Shown piece after piece: positions 43,106-53,155 of a DNA stretch of 64,000 nt. A program made the position numbers and the translations under genes. Position 1 is the first letter of the stretch. Each line of letters begins with the position of its first letter. Source of the DNA: Hyposmocoma kahamanoa (Eukaryota > Arthropoda > Insecta > Lepidoptera > Cosmopterigidae); contig NW_020653750.1 in NCBI RefSeq assembly GCF_003589595.1, positions 913,656 through 977,655 on the forward strand. Direction: 5' to 3'. A model generated the notes under the pieces. The model was given only the letters and a program-made list of their open reading frames with translations. It was not told where the DNA came from and did not search any database.

Positions 43106-43311
43106 CTTGTCTATATTCTATTCTGTCTATATTCTATATAGTTTATTAGTGGGTTGTGAAAGAAGGACACTATATGCAATATGTTGGTCATTGTCCGCCT
43201 TTGTTTCTTTTGAACGAAGCTGTTAATCAAAATTTTTTTAATTAATTGCATCGGCGGTAGTGTATGAAATAAGTATTTTTTTTAGAAATGAATCAAATAT
43301 TCTCTCATATA

Positions 43312-43949
43312 TGTGGTGCCCACTATAAGTTTCCGGAATGAATAAGAAAAAAATACTATAAATGGTCAGAAATGAATTTATTGTTCCTCAAAATATTCTC
43401 CGTTAGTATTAACGCACTTTTTCATAGGAATGAACCAATTTTGAAAACATTATGCCACTCTTCCGTGACAATCTCTGAAACATATTTTTCATACTCTTCG
43501 GCAGCCTCTTCTGGTGATGAAAATCGTTGACAACGTAACTGATTCTTAATTTTTGGAAATAAATAAAAGTCACAAGGTGCCAGGTCGGGACTGTACGCGG
43601 GATGGCTCATAAGGTCAACTTTGTTCACCTTCAAAAATTCATTTATCTGTCTGGCTGTGTGAGAACTGGCATTATCGTGGTGTAAGATGATACGGCGTTT
43701 ACGGTTATTTTTACGGAGTTTGTCCAGCAAACAAATTGTCGTGTTTTTACGAGTTAAATCCATGGTGATATAGACAACCAATTTCTAAACTGACGCCACA
43801 ATGTAAAAACAAGTGACAGTCAGATGAAACAAACTGTGTTGTAACTTTTTAATTTACAGCCAAAGAGTTCCATTTTCAAATGTTGTAATTACTTTTTAAG
43901 TATTGTTTATGTAAGTGGCCAGTTCCGGAAACTTATAGTGCGCCCTATG
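43312..43949 (-). mobile_element. mariner element, internally deleted, TIRs retained
   Basis: Left TIR 43312-43338 and right TIR (inverted) ending 43949 share CACTATAAGTTTCCGGAA and agree at 22 of 27 positions. TA dinucleotides flank both ends (43310-43311, 43950-43951), as expected for Tc1/mariner. At 638 bp it is about half the usual 1.3 kb. The left outer bases are more diverged than the core. Confidence 0.9.
43422..43781 (-). pseudogene. mariner transposase, C-terminal half
   Basis: The frame has HHDNASSHTARQINEF with the second catalytic Asp and HPAYSPDLAPCDFYLFPKIK with the third. Exactly 34 residues lie between the two Asp, the D34D spacing of mariner transposases. It then reads QLRCQRFSSPEEA to the C-terminus. 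The N-terminal helix-turn-helix DNA-binding half and the first catalytic Asp are missing; the frame starts at the deletion joint with MVVYITMDLTRKN. The usual LRG-x-RF reads LRCQRF. It could not transpose itself but keeps ends that a related enzyme might bind. Confidence 0.92.
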
Positions 43950-43952
43950 TAA

Positions 43953-44335
43953 CAAGAGACATTTTGTTACCAATTTTTATCATATTGTACGTTGTGGTCA
44001 TGATTTATGTATGATGCACCTGAGGGAGACCCTTTCTATGGAAAATACTAAGTTTTGGGAATGCATACGAGTACAATTATAATTACAACAACGATAAACT
44101 TAACTCTTTAAAGGCCTCAGCCTAATAATCTGCCGAGGGTTCTCGTAGTGTTGTTACGCCAGTACCTTCAAGCTTTCCATTAGCGCAGCCCTCCGGGTAA
44201 TAGCTTTATTATGCCGGAGATTGATTCGTTAAGTCCCAAACTTTTAATTTACTACTATGTTGTTTGTTTCTCAGTGGACTAATGTTATGTGTTATGATTC
44301 TTTAATAAGGGAAACACAAACACGAATTACATTCT
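43953..44335. other. unassigned stretch
   Basis: Nothing recognised. Confidence 0.3.
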
Positions 44336-44377
44336 GAATTGCGGACACTAGCCCGTTACACCAAGTACCAAGTACTT
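44336..44377 (-). repeat. short repeat C, minus strand
   Basis: GAATTGCGGACACTAGCCCG, then TTACACCAAGTACCAAGTAC. Confidence 0.75.
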
Positions 44378-44679
44378 TCTGAATCGCTTTATTCTGAACA
44401 CGGTTCGTCTTTATTCCATTTATACTAAAGCGAGGTCTTTTTAGAAGTATCATTACAGTATAGTATCTAACAGCACAAGTACCGTTTATACGAAAAACTA
44501 TTATTAGAATAATTATTAGACATAGGTATTGTTTTGGCAGAAATTTCTTCGATCAATTTATGTTTACCCTAATACACTTTTTTTGTCACTTTGTTTAGAT
44601 TACTGAGTATTCCTTTCGACATAATTATTATTATTAGATAAATCTGACCCTTAAATAAACTAACAGAAGAATATTATTA

Positions 44680-45085
44680 TTAAAAAAATTAGAACAAAGT
44701 AGTGGAGTGATATTCAATTATTGGAATTACACAAACAATATTTGGATATCATGGTAGTAAAACATCGTGACATTCAATAAATTCAAAAGTTACAATTATT
44801 AAAGCGACATCTCCAGTCAGCTTCTGCTAGTTGTGATGGTACCTGCCTGAGTGAAGAAATAGGTTTCTCATAGATGGCGCTACGTCAAAAAGTCGTAAAA
44901 AACAAAAAAAACAAAGATCTGCATGATCTGAATGTAGCCGGATCGAAGGAATTTTTTTTAGTATTCGATGTTTGTTTTAATAATTAGTACAAACTAGTGG
45001 AGTAATTTCACAAAAAATAATTGAATATCATGGTAGTAAAATATCGTGATATTCAATAAACTTAAAAATTATAACAGTAGAATTG
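44680..45085 (+). repeat. tandem pair of SINE-2 units lacking the tRNA-like region
   Basis: Unit 1 (about 44680-44870) has ATCATGGTAGTAAAACATCG and TTAAAGCGACATCTCC. Unit 2 (about 44875-45085) starts with the 5' segment GGCGCTACGTCAAAAAGTCG and AAAGATCTGCATGATC, jumps over the tRNA-like part to AGCCGGATCGAAGG, and repeats the body. The 5' segment also precedes the tRNA-like region at 12.3 kb, so it is a true part of the element. Confidence 0.65.
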
Positions 45086-45204
45086 TATGGATTTTTTAAA
45101 TTAGATACTTAACTAGGTGGAACAAAAATCTACAGCCCCGACAATAATATAAAAATAATTAAACCAAAACTACAAATAAATATAAACATCACATATCACA
45201 CTGA

Positions 45205-45372
45205 CATGTAACTAAAGCGCTTGTGTTATGGAAATCAATAACAACGACAGTACCACAATCACCCTGACCCCATTTTCTACATTGACCCGGGCATCGAATC
45301 CGGAACCTAAGAGATGGTGACATCATGAAAACTGGGTGGGCACACCACTCGTCCACTGAGGTCGCCATCTAA
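45205..45372 (-). mobile_element. tRNA-like SINE (SINE-4), copy 2
   Basis: Matches 19526-19713 in order: AAGCGCTTGTGTTATGGAAA, TACATTGACCCGGGCATCGA (degenerate B box), GATGGTGACATCATGAAAAC, CACTCGTCCACTGAGG. The B box is damaged, so it is an older copy. Confidence 0.65.
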
Positions 45373-46799
45373 ACACCCCGATAGGTTCGGTTAGGTTAGA
45401 ATTGAGATTTGCGGAGAGAGTGCTGGCAGCATGCTTTTATGCACGCGTTGTAATAAGCTTCGTTTATTATTTGTGTGAAAAACACCAGATAAATCCGAAA
45501 CAAAAAAATATATTATGAACACCGTTTTACGAACAAAAAAAATCTATTTTTTACTTTAGTCAAACGGAACCTTGAGGAAATGAGAATCGGGAAACGAATA
45601 ACTTGTGAATATGTCGAAATAGTGAACCATTATAAACGATGTAACCAAAAAAATCGTAATGTATTTTCGGGCAATTGAAGCAAATCGGAGAAATAAAATT
45701 CAGTAAATCATTTTTCAAACTTATGATTATAATAGGTTACCATTAAAGCAGCGATGTTTATGAGATTTTTAAACACAAGAGTGGAAGTTTGACATGGTTC
45801 CCGCTTTTTCCGAATCAAATAATGTAGAGTATTTTTTAAACACAAAACGCCAGCAAATCTGCAAGTCACCAAAAATTTTGCCGTTGCATGACCTTCTCTG
45901 TAGAATAGGCCCGTAGGTACACAACACTGTCTAAAAAAATATTTCCTTTTCTTACCTTACCTTCTTTATTATATATTTTTCGGTTATTGTATATATTATA
46001 TATTGTATAAAAGAAAGTATTAAATAGTAAATCCGAAAGAAAAACGGGCCTAATGCTAAATAAAAAAATACTTTTTTAGGAATAGCCCAATTATACATAT
46101 GCTATACTAATGATGTGCTAGTTATGTAGAAAGCGAGATATCACTCACACTTCATAAAAATTATGTCTAGAATTCGCTTTGGCGGTAGTACTTCATTCAG
46201 CGCAAACCTTGTTACATAAATATCAAAAACACTTAAGAGTTCCGATACCGAAGCGGTAGTTAAATTCAATGTGAAATCACATACCTAACAAATTATCCTA
46301 CTTAGACACCGTTCGCATTCCCTGTGTCGAATCTTTCTATTTAACGGATAGATAACGCTCCGACTTAATCATTTCCTTCGTTACATCAGCGCTTTGTTTG
46401 CCAGGCGTACTAAACATTTCCACTTTGGCTCTCTGTTTAGTTTAAACTGTAGTTAAACATTCAAGTCAGCGGCGACACAAACTACGCCGTTTCATTAGAA
46501 TTTCGAAAACTGGGAAGTTACTGCAACGTGCTGTAAATTCAAGTCTTGGCTGCGTATTTGAAAAAGCGTTAACAAGGCACCCGTTCAGGCAGGAAACCGC
46601 ATAGCGACGGTATTCTCACTGCGATGATGTATTGAACGGTCGATCGAATTAGAATATTGTTCGTGTTCCTTTTCATTATTTTATCGCGTTAAATACAATC
46701 ACACGTTCGGTGATTACAAATTACTCCTATAGTATGACAAGACTAGTATTAGTCCGTTACAATTCTTTATAGCCACCAAAAAACATAACTTTTTTGTTT
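45373..46799. other. 1.4-kb unassigned stretch
   Basis: No ORF of 60 codons and no family match. A direct repeat AAATCCGAA(A)(C/G)A is seen at 45493 and 46031. Confidence 0.3.
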
Positions 46800-46965
46800 G
46801 CGGGGAGAAATGCTTCATATCCTTGCGCCCGGGGATGTTCGAGGGTTATGTGGGGCTAAACCTCCACGTGGAGGGCATACCCACTAAAACTCCCACGGCC
46901 TACCCTCTTGGCCAGGTGTTGTGGGCGCTGTGGGATCCCACTAAAAATATTTCTTGGTATGTTAA
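46800..46965 (-). mobile_element. R1-like retrotransposon 3' tail, minus strand
   Basis: On minus: GTGGGATCCCACAGCGCCCA, GGTAGGCCGTGGGAGTTTTA, GTGGGTATGCCCTCCACGTG, CCCCACATAACCCTCGAACA, matching the insert at 4685-4892 block for block but diverged. The plus frame 46823-47137 across it is chance. Confidence 0.65.
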
Positions 46966-46987
46966 GTCTGTTAAGCCAAGGTCAAAC

Positions 46988-47178
46988 CAAGCAGTAGAGC
47001 TCCTTGTAAAAGAGTTCGTCCAGGGAAGTACTGCCACCTTACCTATTTCTGCTGTCATACGTAATTTTCAGCTTATGTGTCAGGGTGACGGGCGCAGTGC
47101 CAAAGCACACTTACTCTTCAAAACCGGAACGCAGTGATACTCACATTACTACTTGGCGGCAGAAATAGGTAAGGTTAT
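46988..47178. repeat. retroposon family A, head-to-head rearranged copy
   Basis: The left part reads in minus orientation (GCAGTAGAGCTCCTTGTAAA ... ACCTTACCTATTTCTGCTG, then GTGTCAGGGTGACGGGCGCA). The right part from about 47110 reads in plus orientation (CTTCAAAACCGGAACGCAGT ... GGCGGCAGAAATAGGTAAGG). The ends are therefore inverted repeats of each other. Confidence 0.7.
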
Positions 47179-49744
47179 CTCACTTCCACTATATAGTGTC
47201 ATCAGCAGTGAATGCCTGGCTTGCGTGACCTGAAAACTCTCGTTCGCTGAAATCTCGTTCTTGGTTATTACGTTTAATTTATATATAAACTTTGTTTTCA
47301 CTAGAAGAGGATCCAGTACTTATAATGCTAAACCACTTTCAACTCATGTTGATTATTTAGGATTAGTTTAGGAGTAAACAGGTTCATGTTATTGCTTTGA
47401 TAGACGACATTTGCATGTCCCACTTAACCTTTGCCCAGGGTCGCCACGCATACTTAAGTTAACTGGCGTCTGCAAGCATCACCGACAGGTGTCTCTTGTT
47501 AAGAGGATTGGCGTTGCAGAATGCTATCAAGGTTAATTACTTTTATAGCATACATTGTGTAATGCTGTCTTTTTTAGTAAGTTTGCATTTTATGTATCTT
47601 TGTTAATATGTAAGTTGTTTTAAAAGCATTCAGCTGTAACGCTATCATCTTGCAGGCAGTCTTTGCTGACCGCTACAAAGTGTTGAAACCGGGTTCCGTA
47701 TCTTTATCTTGGTCGTTTATCAACTAAATTCAGCGCCCCACTGAAATTTATTAGTTTTCGAATGGCCGCCTTCGCGACTATGTGACTTGGCGCGTTTTAT
47801 TGCATCGCTCTACGATCGGTATACGAATTATTGTCGGGCTTTTCTGTCCTCCCGTCGAACCTAAGGTACGGATGAGGTCAAGGTAGTTTATGAATTATGT
47901 GACTTTTTGTTCACATTAAGAAACGGACCAATAAAAGAGCAATGTGGCGATATTTTCCTTACTTTTTCAGTATTTTTTATACCGTATTAAGTCCAAAAAA
48001 ACCCTAATAAATTTTGGATCGACCCTTTATTTGCAGAGCTATTAAGGTTGAAAGCTGTAAGAAGCAGAAGTAATGTAACAATATGATACCTAATGGTAAG
48101 AAAACGTAAAGGTAGGATGCAAATAACCTCTGGCGCTGGTGAAACGTGACGCACGAAGTTTGCAAGCCCGAGTTGAATACCTAAGTTGAGCACCCCTGCT
48201 CTGGGATAACTGGCGCAAGTGACTACAATATACTTTAAAGTCAGTGTAAGCCGGGAAGAGCGGTGGCCCTTATCGCACACGTGATTTGAATGCCGCTCAG
48301 ACTTTTATTCGACCAATATGACAAAAATGTTTGCGACGATTGCGCTTTGAATACAAAAACACCGGTGATTTTAAAGTTCCTTTGCGACAACGTCTGATCA
48401 TTTTTGCATAGAAACGTCTTTGAATCGTTGGTTTACTATTCCATAAGATTTGTTTAGGAGTAAAGAAAGAAACTATATAGAAGAGTAAGGAATAGTGGCA
48501 TCAACAAGAAAACTAACAAAACGTAAGGGAAGCTCGCGTTTTCAGGAATAAAGAAGAAAATATATCTTGCTCGGTTGAGCGTGCACGTCATGATTCACGG
48601 TGGTTTCGTAGGTATCATTGCATAGAAAAGAGTATGTGGAGGGACAATAGCGCATTTCCCGAGGCGAGAGCGCGGCTACATACAAGACTTGTCGAAGTGA
48701 ATGCCGTGAGAGAGGTAAGTTACTTTGCGCTGAAGAGCACTGAATTTATTATTGTTAGGAGATGGTTTGAATATGTATGAGGAGTTGAAGTGTAGTTCAT
48801 AAACGGAATATTTCACATAAATGTAATTTAGACGAATGAGAGGTGATTTGCAAATGTGTTTTATTTTGGTCTGATTTGAGTTTTGAATATTGAACAAATA
48901 CAAATAAAAAATGTGTAACAATAAAATTTTTTACTGAAGGATGAAATTTCAAAAATTCTATAAACAATAATAAAAAGACAGAGTAGGTAAAGGAAAATCG
49001 CTCACAAAGGATAATATGAATTTAAAAATATATGTGTGCCTTTAAAAAATTCATTTGCATCAAATTCTCAACAAACGACGAGCGTCTGTAGATGTAAGGT
49101 TGCTTTATTCAAAGGTAAAAATCTTTATTTTTGCCCGAAGCACGACAAGCGAGTGATGTTTTGAATGCCGACAATTGTACGCGCAGCAGACATGATGAAC
49201 GTTTGAATGTACATTTATAAAGAGTACGGCAGACGCTATACGTGACAAATGACTCCCGCGGAATAATATGTTTAGGGGAAATCGTCTGTATTACCTGCTT
49301 TTTCCATGAATATTTTTTGTTATAAAACGGTCGCGTTGTGGTTTTTGTAGCAATGTTTTGATTAACTTTGTTTTTTGCCGCAGTGGATTTTGTAATCAGA
49401 CGAACGAAAACGGGTTGCATTTAGAAAGTTTTCAGCGCTACGAACGACGACAATAGACCTACAGAACGTAGCACTGTGCTACGGTGTAATAAACTAATAT
49501 TTTTCAAATAATAAATAAGCTCGTACTGTTTCGAACTGAATCGTAGTATTTACGATACGACTAATTTAGCCTATTAGTTGTAAGCAATGACAATTTGTTT
49601 AAATAAATCTATTTCATCGGTAGCTATATATAAGTGTTACACACGTCCCGAAATATATAATATATTTTATTTATTTATTTGAGGCCACATGACCCATATA
49701 ATATATATCTTAATGACTAATATACATACAATATAATAAAACAC
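47179..49744. other. 2.6-kb stretch without recognised genes
   Basis: No family match. The ORFs 47987-48280 (97 codons, minus), 48676-48921 and 49109-49420 (103 codons, minus, Lys/Thr/Arg-rich) have no recognisable domain. A consensus-like 5' splice site lies at 48714. Confidence 0.3.
48560..48720 (+). other. possible non-coding exon end with strong donor site
   Basis: GAGAGAGGTAAGT at about 48708-48720 fits the metazoan 5' splice-site consensus (AG|GTAAGT) perfectly and follows a GC-richer purine segment. The only nearby ATG (ATGCCGTGA) closes after two codons, so if real it would be untranslated. A single donor match in 64 kb can arise by chance. Confidence 0.15.
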
Positions 49745-49749
49745 TATTT

Positions 49750-50799
49750 CTAACTAATCGACGTGTGGTGCAATCTGGTGTCAGCTAACCACCCGCGGAA
49801 CCGCCGATATAACACACCCTTCGGCCAAAATTCTTCCTTCAGGAAGGTCGACAGAGGATCGGTTGGTACTCTCACCACAAACGAATTGAAATTCACGTTG
49901 TGGCGTAATGCAGCCGTGACAGGTACAGCAGCGTCGTCGGTGGGACCGGACGCAGCAGGAAGTTCGGTTCTATCGGTTCTGTGCCACACTGGTTACGGCA
50001 GGTGGGCTTCCTCTTCTTCTCCACTTTTGTGAAACCGTCCTCATCACACCGGTCTATCTGCCTCTGTGGTTTTACTACTTCAGAGACAGGTACACGGGGA
50101 TTACTTTCCCCTTAGTAGATTGCCGCCGATCGTGTTTCAAAGTGGCGGATCGGCTACTTGAAGCGGCTACAGCGGCGTATTAACGGCGACGTGCGTATCC
50201 GCAGATTCGGAGGGGCGGGCAGCGGAGCGGGCAGTGGCAACAGCGATCGGTGCATTCGAATGTGCCGACTCGACACTGTAAATGGATGCATTTAGCGCCC
50301 CACGACGCATGCTTACATTAGAGACTTCTGGTGACCTACGTACCGAAGCAGCGTTGCTTAATAACGCAATTTAGACACGGAGCTCACTTACGGTGTTATC
50401 TGAAGCCTCTAATTTACATTATAATTCGGCTAGGCTCGACTTCAAGGATGTAATGTCCTTCAGCAGCCTAGTGACATCAACGTGGTCAAACGCGACTGGG
50501 GGTAGCTTGTGCAACTCCTTCGCCACGAATGTGAGAAAGTCGTCCGGGTCAGTCTCAGTCTCCTTCAGGAGTGTGATGATATCCCGGAGACTCTTCACGC
50601 CTCCATCCCTCCGGCGAGATGGCATCTGTTCGGCTTTACTGGGGCTCTGGAACAACAGCAACTTGCCACTACAAATCTCATCCTCATTAAAATTCGATTT
50701 GCAGATCTGCACAATGCTGACTTCGTCTCTGGTGTCCATGACGTGTTGAATAAAGGCTAGGAGCTCACTGACCATGTGTCGCTGGGAACCCATTGTCAA
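49750..50799 (-). pseudogene. LINE ORF1 (CR1/Jockey-type, lepidopteran), broken in the middle
   Basis: The minus frame 50419-50799 has a clean N-terminus: MGSQRHMVSELLAFIQHVMD, then RDEVSIVQICKSNFNEDEI, DDFLTFVAKELHKLPPVAFD and HVDVTRLLKDITSLKSSLAE (a predicted coiled-coil-like stretch). After a stop, degenerate sequence continues. The C-terminal block reopens at 49750-49989: HNVNFNSFVVRVPTDPLSTF and KEEFWPKGVLYRRFRG. This two-part protein is the RNA-binding ORF1 of LINEs common in moths and butterflies; the C-terminal motif recurs at 57788-58200. The start is chosen at the ATG before GSQRH. The plus ORFs 49763-50032, 50393-50749 and 50509-50760 are shadows. Confidence 0.75.
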
Positions 50800-50800
50800 T

Positions 50801-51139
50801 TACGCGCATATATGTACACACATCACACAAATAAAAGATTGAACCCAAAACTTTCTCTGTAGCGAGAATGAAAATAAATGTTCTTAAAAACAACCACAAT
50901 ATATAGTAGAATACCTCAATTTTATTTTCATCTGGCGATTTCGGTTCTGTGATGTTGTCTAAGTTGAAAATGAAAAAGTGAATATGAATTGTTTTTTAGT
51001 TCTTATTGCGCTATCGAAATGACTCTGCTACAGAAAGCACAATTTAATACTCTAGTTGAAAAGATTTTTTCATTGTGTTTTATTACCGTGAAATAAAATA
51101 ACTTTCGAGATATTTATTTATATTGTATTTTCGTTGTAT
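50801..51139. other. unassigned stretch, probably LINE 5' flank
   Basis: Lies upstream of the ORF1 start on minus; could be its 5'UTR, but nothing diagnostic is seen. Confidence 0.3.
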
Positions 51140-51595
51140 TTTCCGATACTTAGTTGTATTGGAAAGAGCTCAAAGAGCTGTCCTGAAAGTGAGTCGGTCT
51201 CTACCTTTTCTGTTCCCTACTGCAGACCTTTATACCTTTTGTGATATTTTATCTGTACGTCAACTATTTATTCTTCACACTGTGCTTAAGCAACACTCCC
51301 TTCTAAACTATGATCCCTTGCCCCTTAAACACACGCACGNNNNNNNNNNACACAGACACACATTCACCTCACGCCTAAGTCCAGTACTGTTCACTAAGAT
51401 TATAGTTATCTAAGTTCGAGTGTACTTACCTTTTGGTCCGGAGTGTAGAGAGGCTGGTGATCTGTAATACAGGTCTCCTAGTACGGACGCCAGTCTCTCA
51501 CACAGACTTAATGATATAACATTACTTAGATAAGTCACTACTTTAAATATTGTAAGAGTTTGTGAGAGAACAATAAAGATTATTATTATTGTAAA
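51140..51595 (+). pseudogene. LINE RT C-terminus and 3'UTR (CR1-like), with assembly gap
   Basis: The frame reads VVLERAQRAVLKVSRSLPFL, FPTADLYTFCDILSVRQLFI and LHTVLKQHSLLNYDPLPL. This matches the Q-R-x-x-L-K ... LSVRQLY pattern of the thumb domain in CR1-type LINEs, after which a low-complexity CACACA/His-Thr stretch is typical. A 10-base N run at 51340-51349 interrupts that simple sequence. The 3'UTR follows (TACAGGTCTCCTAGTACGGA, CGCCAGTCTCTCACACAGAC) and ends with AATAAAG plus (ATT)n at 51570-51590. The copy is 5'-truncated and in opposite orientation to the ORF1 next door, so the two are separate insertions. Confidence 0.75.
51340..51349. other. assembly gap (10 N)
   Basis: Ten undetermined bases inside a CA-rich simple sequence; its true length is unknown. 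Confidence 0.99.
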
Positions 51596-51705
51596 TTATA
51601 AGATAAGCAAATTTAAAAGAAATAAAAAAATATTATAAGTTTCTACTCGGGAGTTCGTTTCTCTTCCGTGTTAAAGCTTCCCTGCATGCTAATCCAGGAT
51701 ATAAT

Positions 51706-51955
51706 TATTAGGAGAAAATCCTAGTCTGTAGTGGGCGTGGCCTGCAACATCACGCCACTCGATGGAGCGAACGGAGAGGGCAGTTGTATTTAAGCTCGCC
51801 ACGCCGGCAGCGCGCGCCCATTTTCTTTGCCGTCGAACTCGCGATTATTTAGCTTCTCTCGTTACTTTGTTAATTTCTTAATTTCAATAAATCTTTACTT
51901 TTAGCGTTTTGTAATTTCTTTTAAAAAAAATTAGATTCAATAGTCCTCGCTAATA
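51706..51955 (+). repeat. left LTR
   Basis: 250 bp from TATTAGGAGAAAATCCTAGT to CTCGCTAATA, with short inverted ends (TATTA/TAATA). It contains TATTTAAGC (TATA-like) at about 51788 and AATAAATC (polyadenylation signal) at about 51886. Confidence 0.9.
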
Positions 51956-52389
51956 TCAGAAGTGGGATAAAGGACTGTTCCTTATTCCATTTCGGTTGTC
52001 CTGGCGATACATATTAGTCGGTTAGCATGGTGGATCCCCCTCGTACACGTGGTCGAGGTAGGATTTGAAATGATCAGAGTTCGGGCATAGAAACCATACA
52101 GGAGCAGTTAGGAATTATCCTAACGCGTCTGAACGCGCTGGAAGGCAACGTCGGGCCCGCGGGAGCGGTCGGTGCGCCGGCGTTGGCGGCCGTTTCGCGC
52201 CATAATGGGGCGGGCACGGCCGGTGACGTCGTCGTGCTGGCGCGTGACTGCACTCCCGTTGCACACAGACGCGAGTTCGATCGGGTACGGCGCCGTGCTA
52301 ATTTAAGAACACGAGGGCAAAAAGAGGCGGGTAGTGGCTTATTTTAGCAAAAGTACTCAAGGTGCTGAAAAACATTATCGTATTGGGTT

Positions 52390-52640
52390 CATGTATAGGT
52401 ATTGCTATGCTCTGCCAATTGACATGCAAACTGGGCGCCTCTGTCATGACACGCGAACTGGGAGCCTCTATCGATTAATGTTTTGCTGTAATACCTATTG
52501 AGGTATTTGCGCCAACTGACATGCCAACTGGGCACCTCTGTCGATTAATGTTTTGCTGTAATACCTATTGAGGTATTTGCGCCAACTGACATGCCAACTG
52601 GGTGCCTCTGTCAAGACATGCTAACTGGGTGCCTCTGTCA
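52390..52640 (+). repeat. tandem repeats inside the LTR element
   Basis: A unit of roughly 80 bp, GCGCCAACTGACATGCCAAC, GGGCACCTCTGTCGATTAAT, GTTTTGCTGTAATACCTATT, occurs twice nearly identically (about 52455-52585), with shorter half-units (ATGC..ACTGGG(C/T)GCCTCTGTCA) on both sides. It is absent from the LTRs. Confidence 0.85.
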
Positions 52641-52702
52641 CTTATGCTATGAAGAATTAAAATTATTTATGTGAGAATTAAAATGACATTTTTCACATTC
52701 CG

Positions 52703-52969
52703 GTGTCCAATGAGGAGCCCGAACCACTCAGCGAGGGCCGCTCAGCACCATCAGACATGAGCGACTCACGACCGTCAACTACGGATCGCCCGGGGTCAGA
52801 TTTTGAATTATGTCCCGGTCCATCCAGAAGAGATTCATCAGCTGAAGATGTGACCGAGGACGGCCACACGTCAGGAGAGGCCGTATTAGGAGAAAATCCT
52901 AGTCTAGTGGGCGTGGCCTGCAACATCACGCCACTCGATGGAGCGAACGGAGAGGGCAGTTGTATTTAA
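52703..52969 (+). pseudogene. C-terminal tail of the LTR-element polyprotein
   Basis: MSNEEPEPLSEGRSAPSDMS, then RPGSDFELCPGPSRRDSSAE and EDGHTSGEAV, an acidic, Ser/Pro-rich, probably disordered tail that runs into the right LTR and stops inside it. Such tails follow the integrase in many Gypsy-type elements. The first ATG is not a natural start, because the frame is open upstream only to the tandem repeats. 52693-52929 minus is a shadow. Confidence 0.6.
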
Positions 52970-53134
52970 GCTCGCCACGCCGGCAGCTCGCGCCCATTTT
53001 CTTTGCCGTCGAACTCACGATCATTTAGCTTCTCTCGTTACTTTGTTAATTTCTTAATTATTTCAATAAATCTTTACTTTTAGCGTTTTGTAATTTCTTT
53101 AAAAAAAAATTAGATTCAATAGTCCTCGCTAATA
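52884..53134 (+). repeat. right LTR
   Basis: 251 bp, differing from the left LTR by a few substitutions and small indels (for example TAGTCTAGTGGG against TAGTCTGTAGTGGG). High identity implies a recent insertion. No clear target duplication; the right flank is AT-repeat sequence. Confidence 0.9.
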
Positions 53135-53155
53135 ATATATATATATTATATAATA

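Larger units (their letters stand above)
51706..53134 (+). mobile_element. Ty3/Gypsy-like LTR retrotransposon with large internal deletion
   Basis: Two near-identical direct LTRs (51706-51955 and 52884-53134) enclose only about 930 bp. After the left LTR the sequence ATCAGAAGTGGGATAAAGGA resembles a tRNA primer-binding site. A gag start follows (MVDPPRTRGRGRI, then a stop). Then a collapsed RNase H piece, HTDASS-like and SKSTQGAEKHY-like in shifting frames at about 52260-52380, then tandem repeats, then a C-terminal pol tail. Protease, most of RT and integrase are missing, so any movement would have needed a helper. Confidence 0.85.

Noticed and set aside
46823..47137. 104-codon ORF
   Set aside because: Runs antisense through an R1-like tail and into a family-A repeat; a chance frame over GC-rich repeat DNA.
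50393..50749. 118-codon plus-strand ORF
   Set aside because: Shadow of the LINE ORF1 N-terminus, which is coding on minus with clear family motifs.
52390..52640. tandem repeats as a satellite array
   Set aside because: Only about two full units, confined to the interior of the LTR element.
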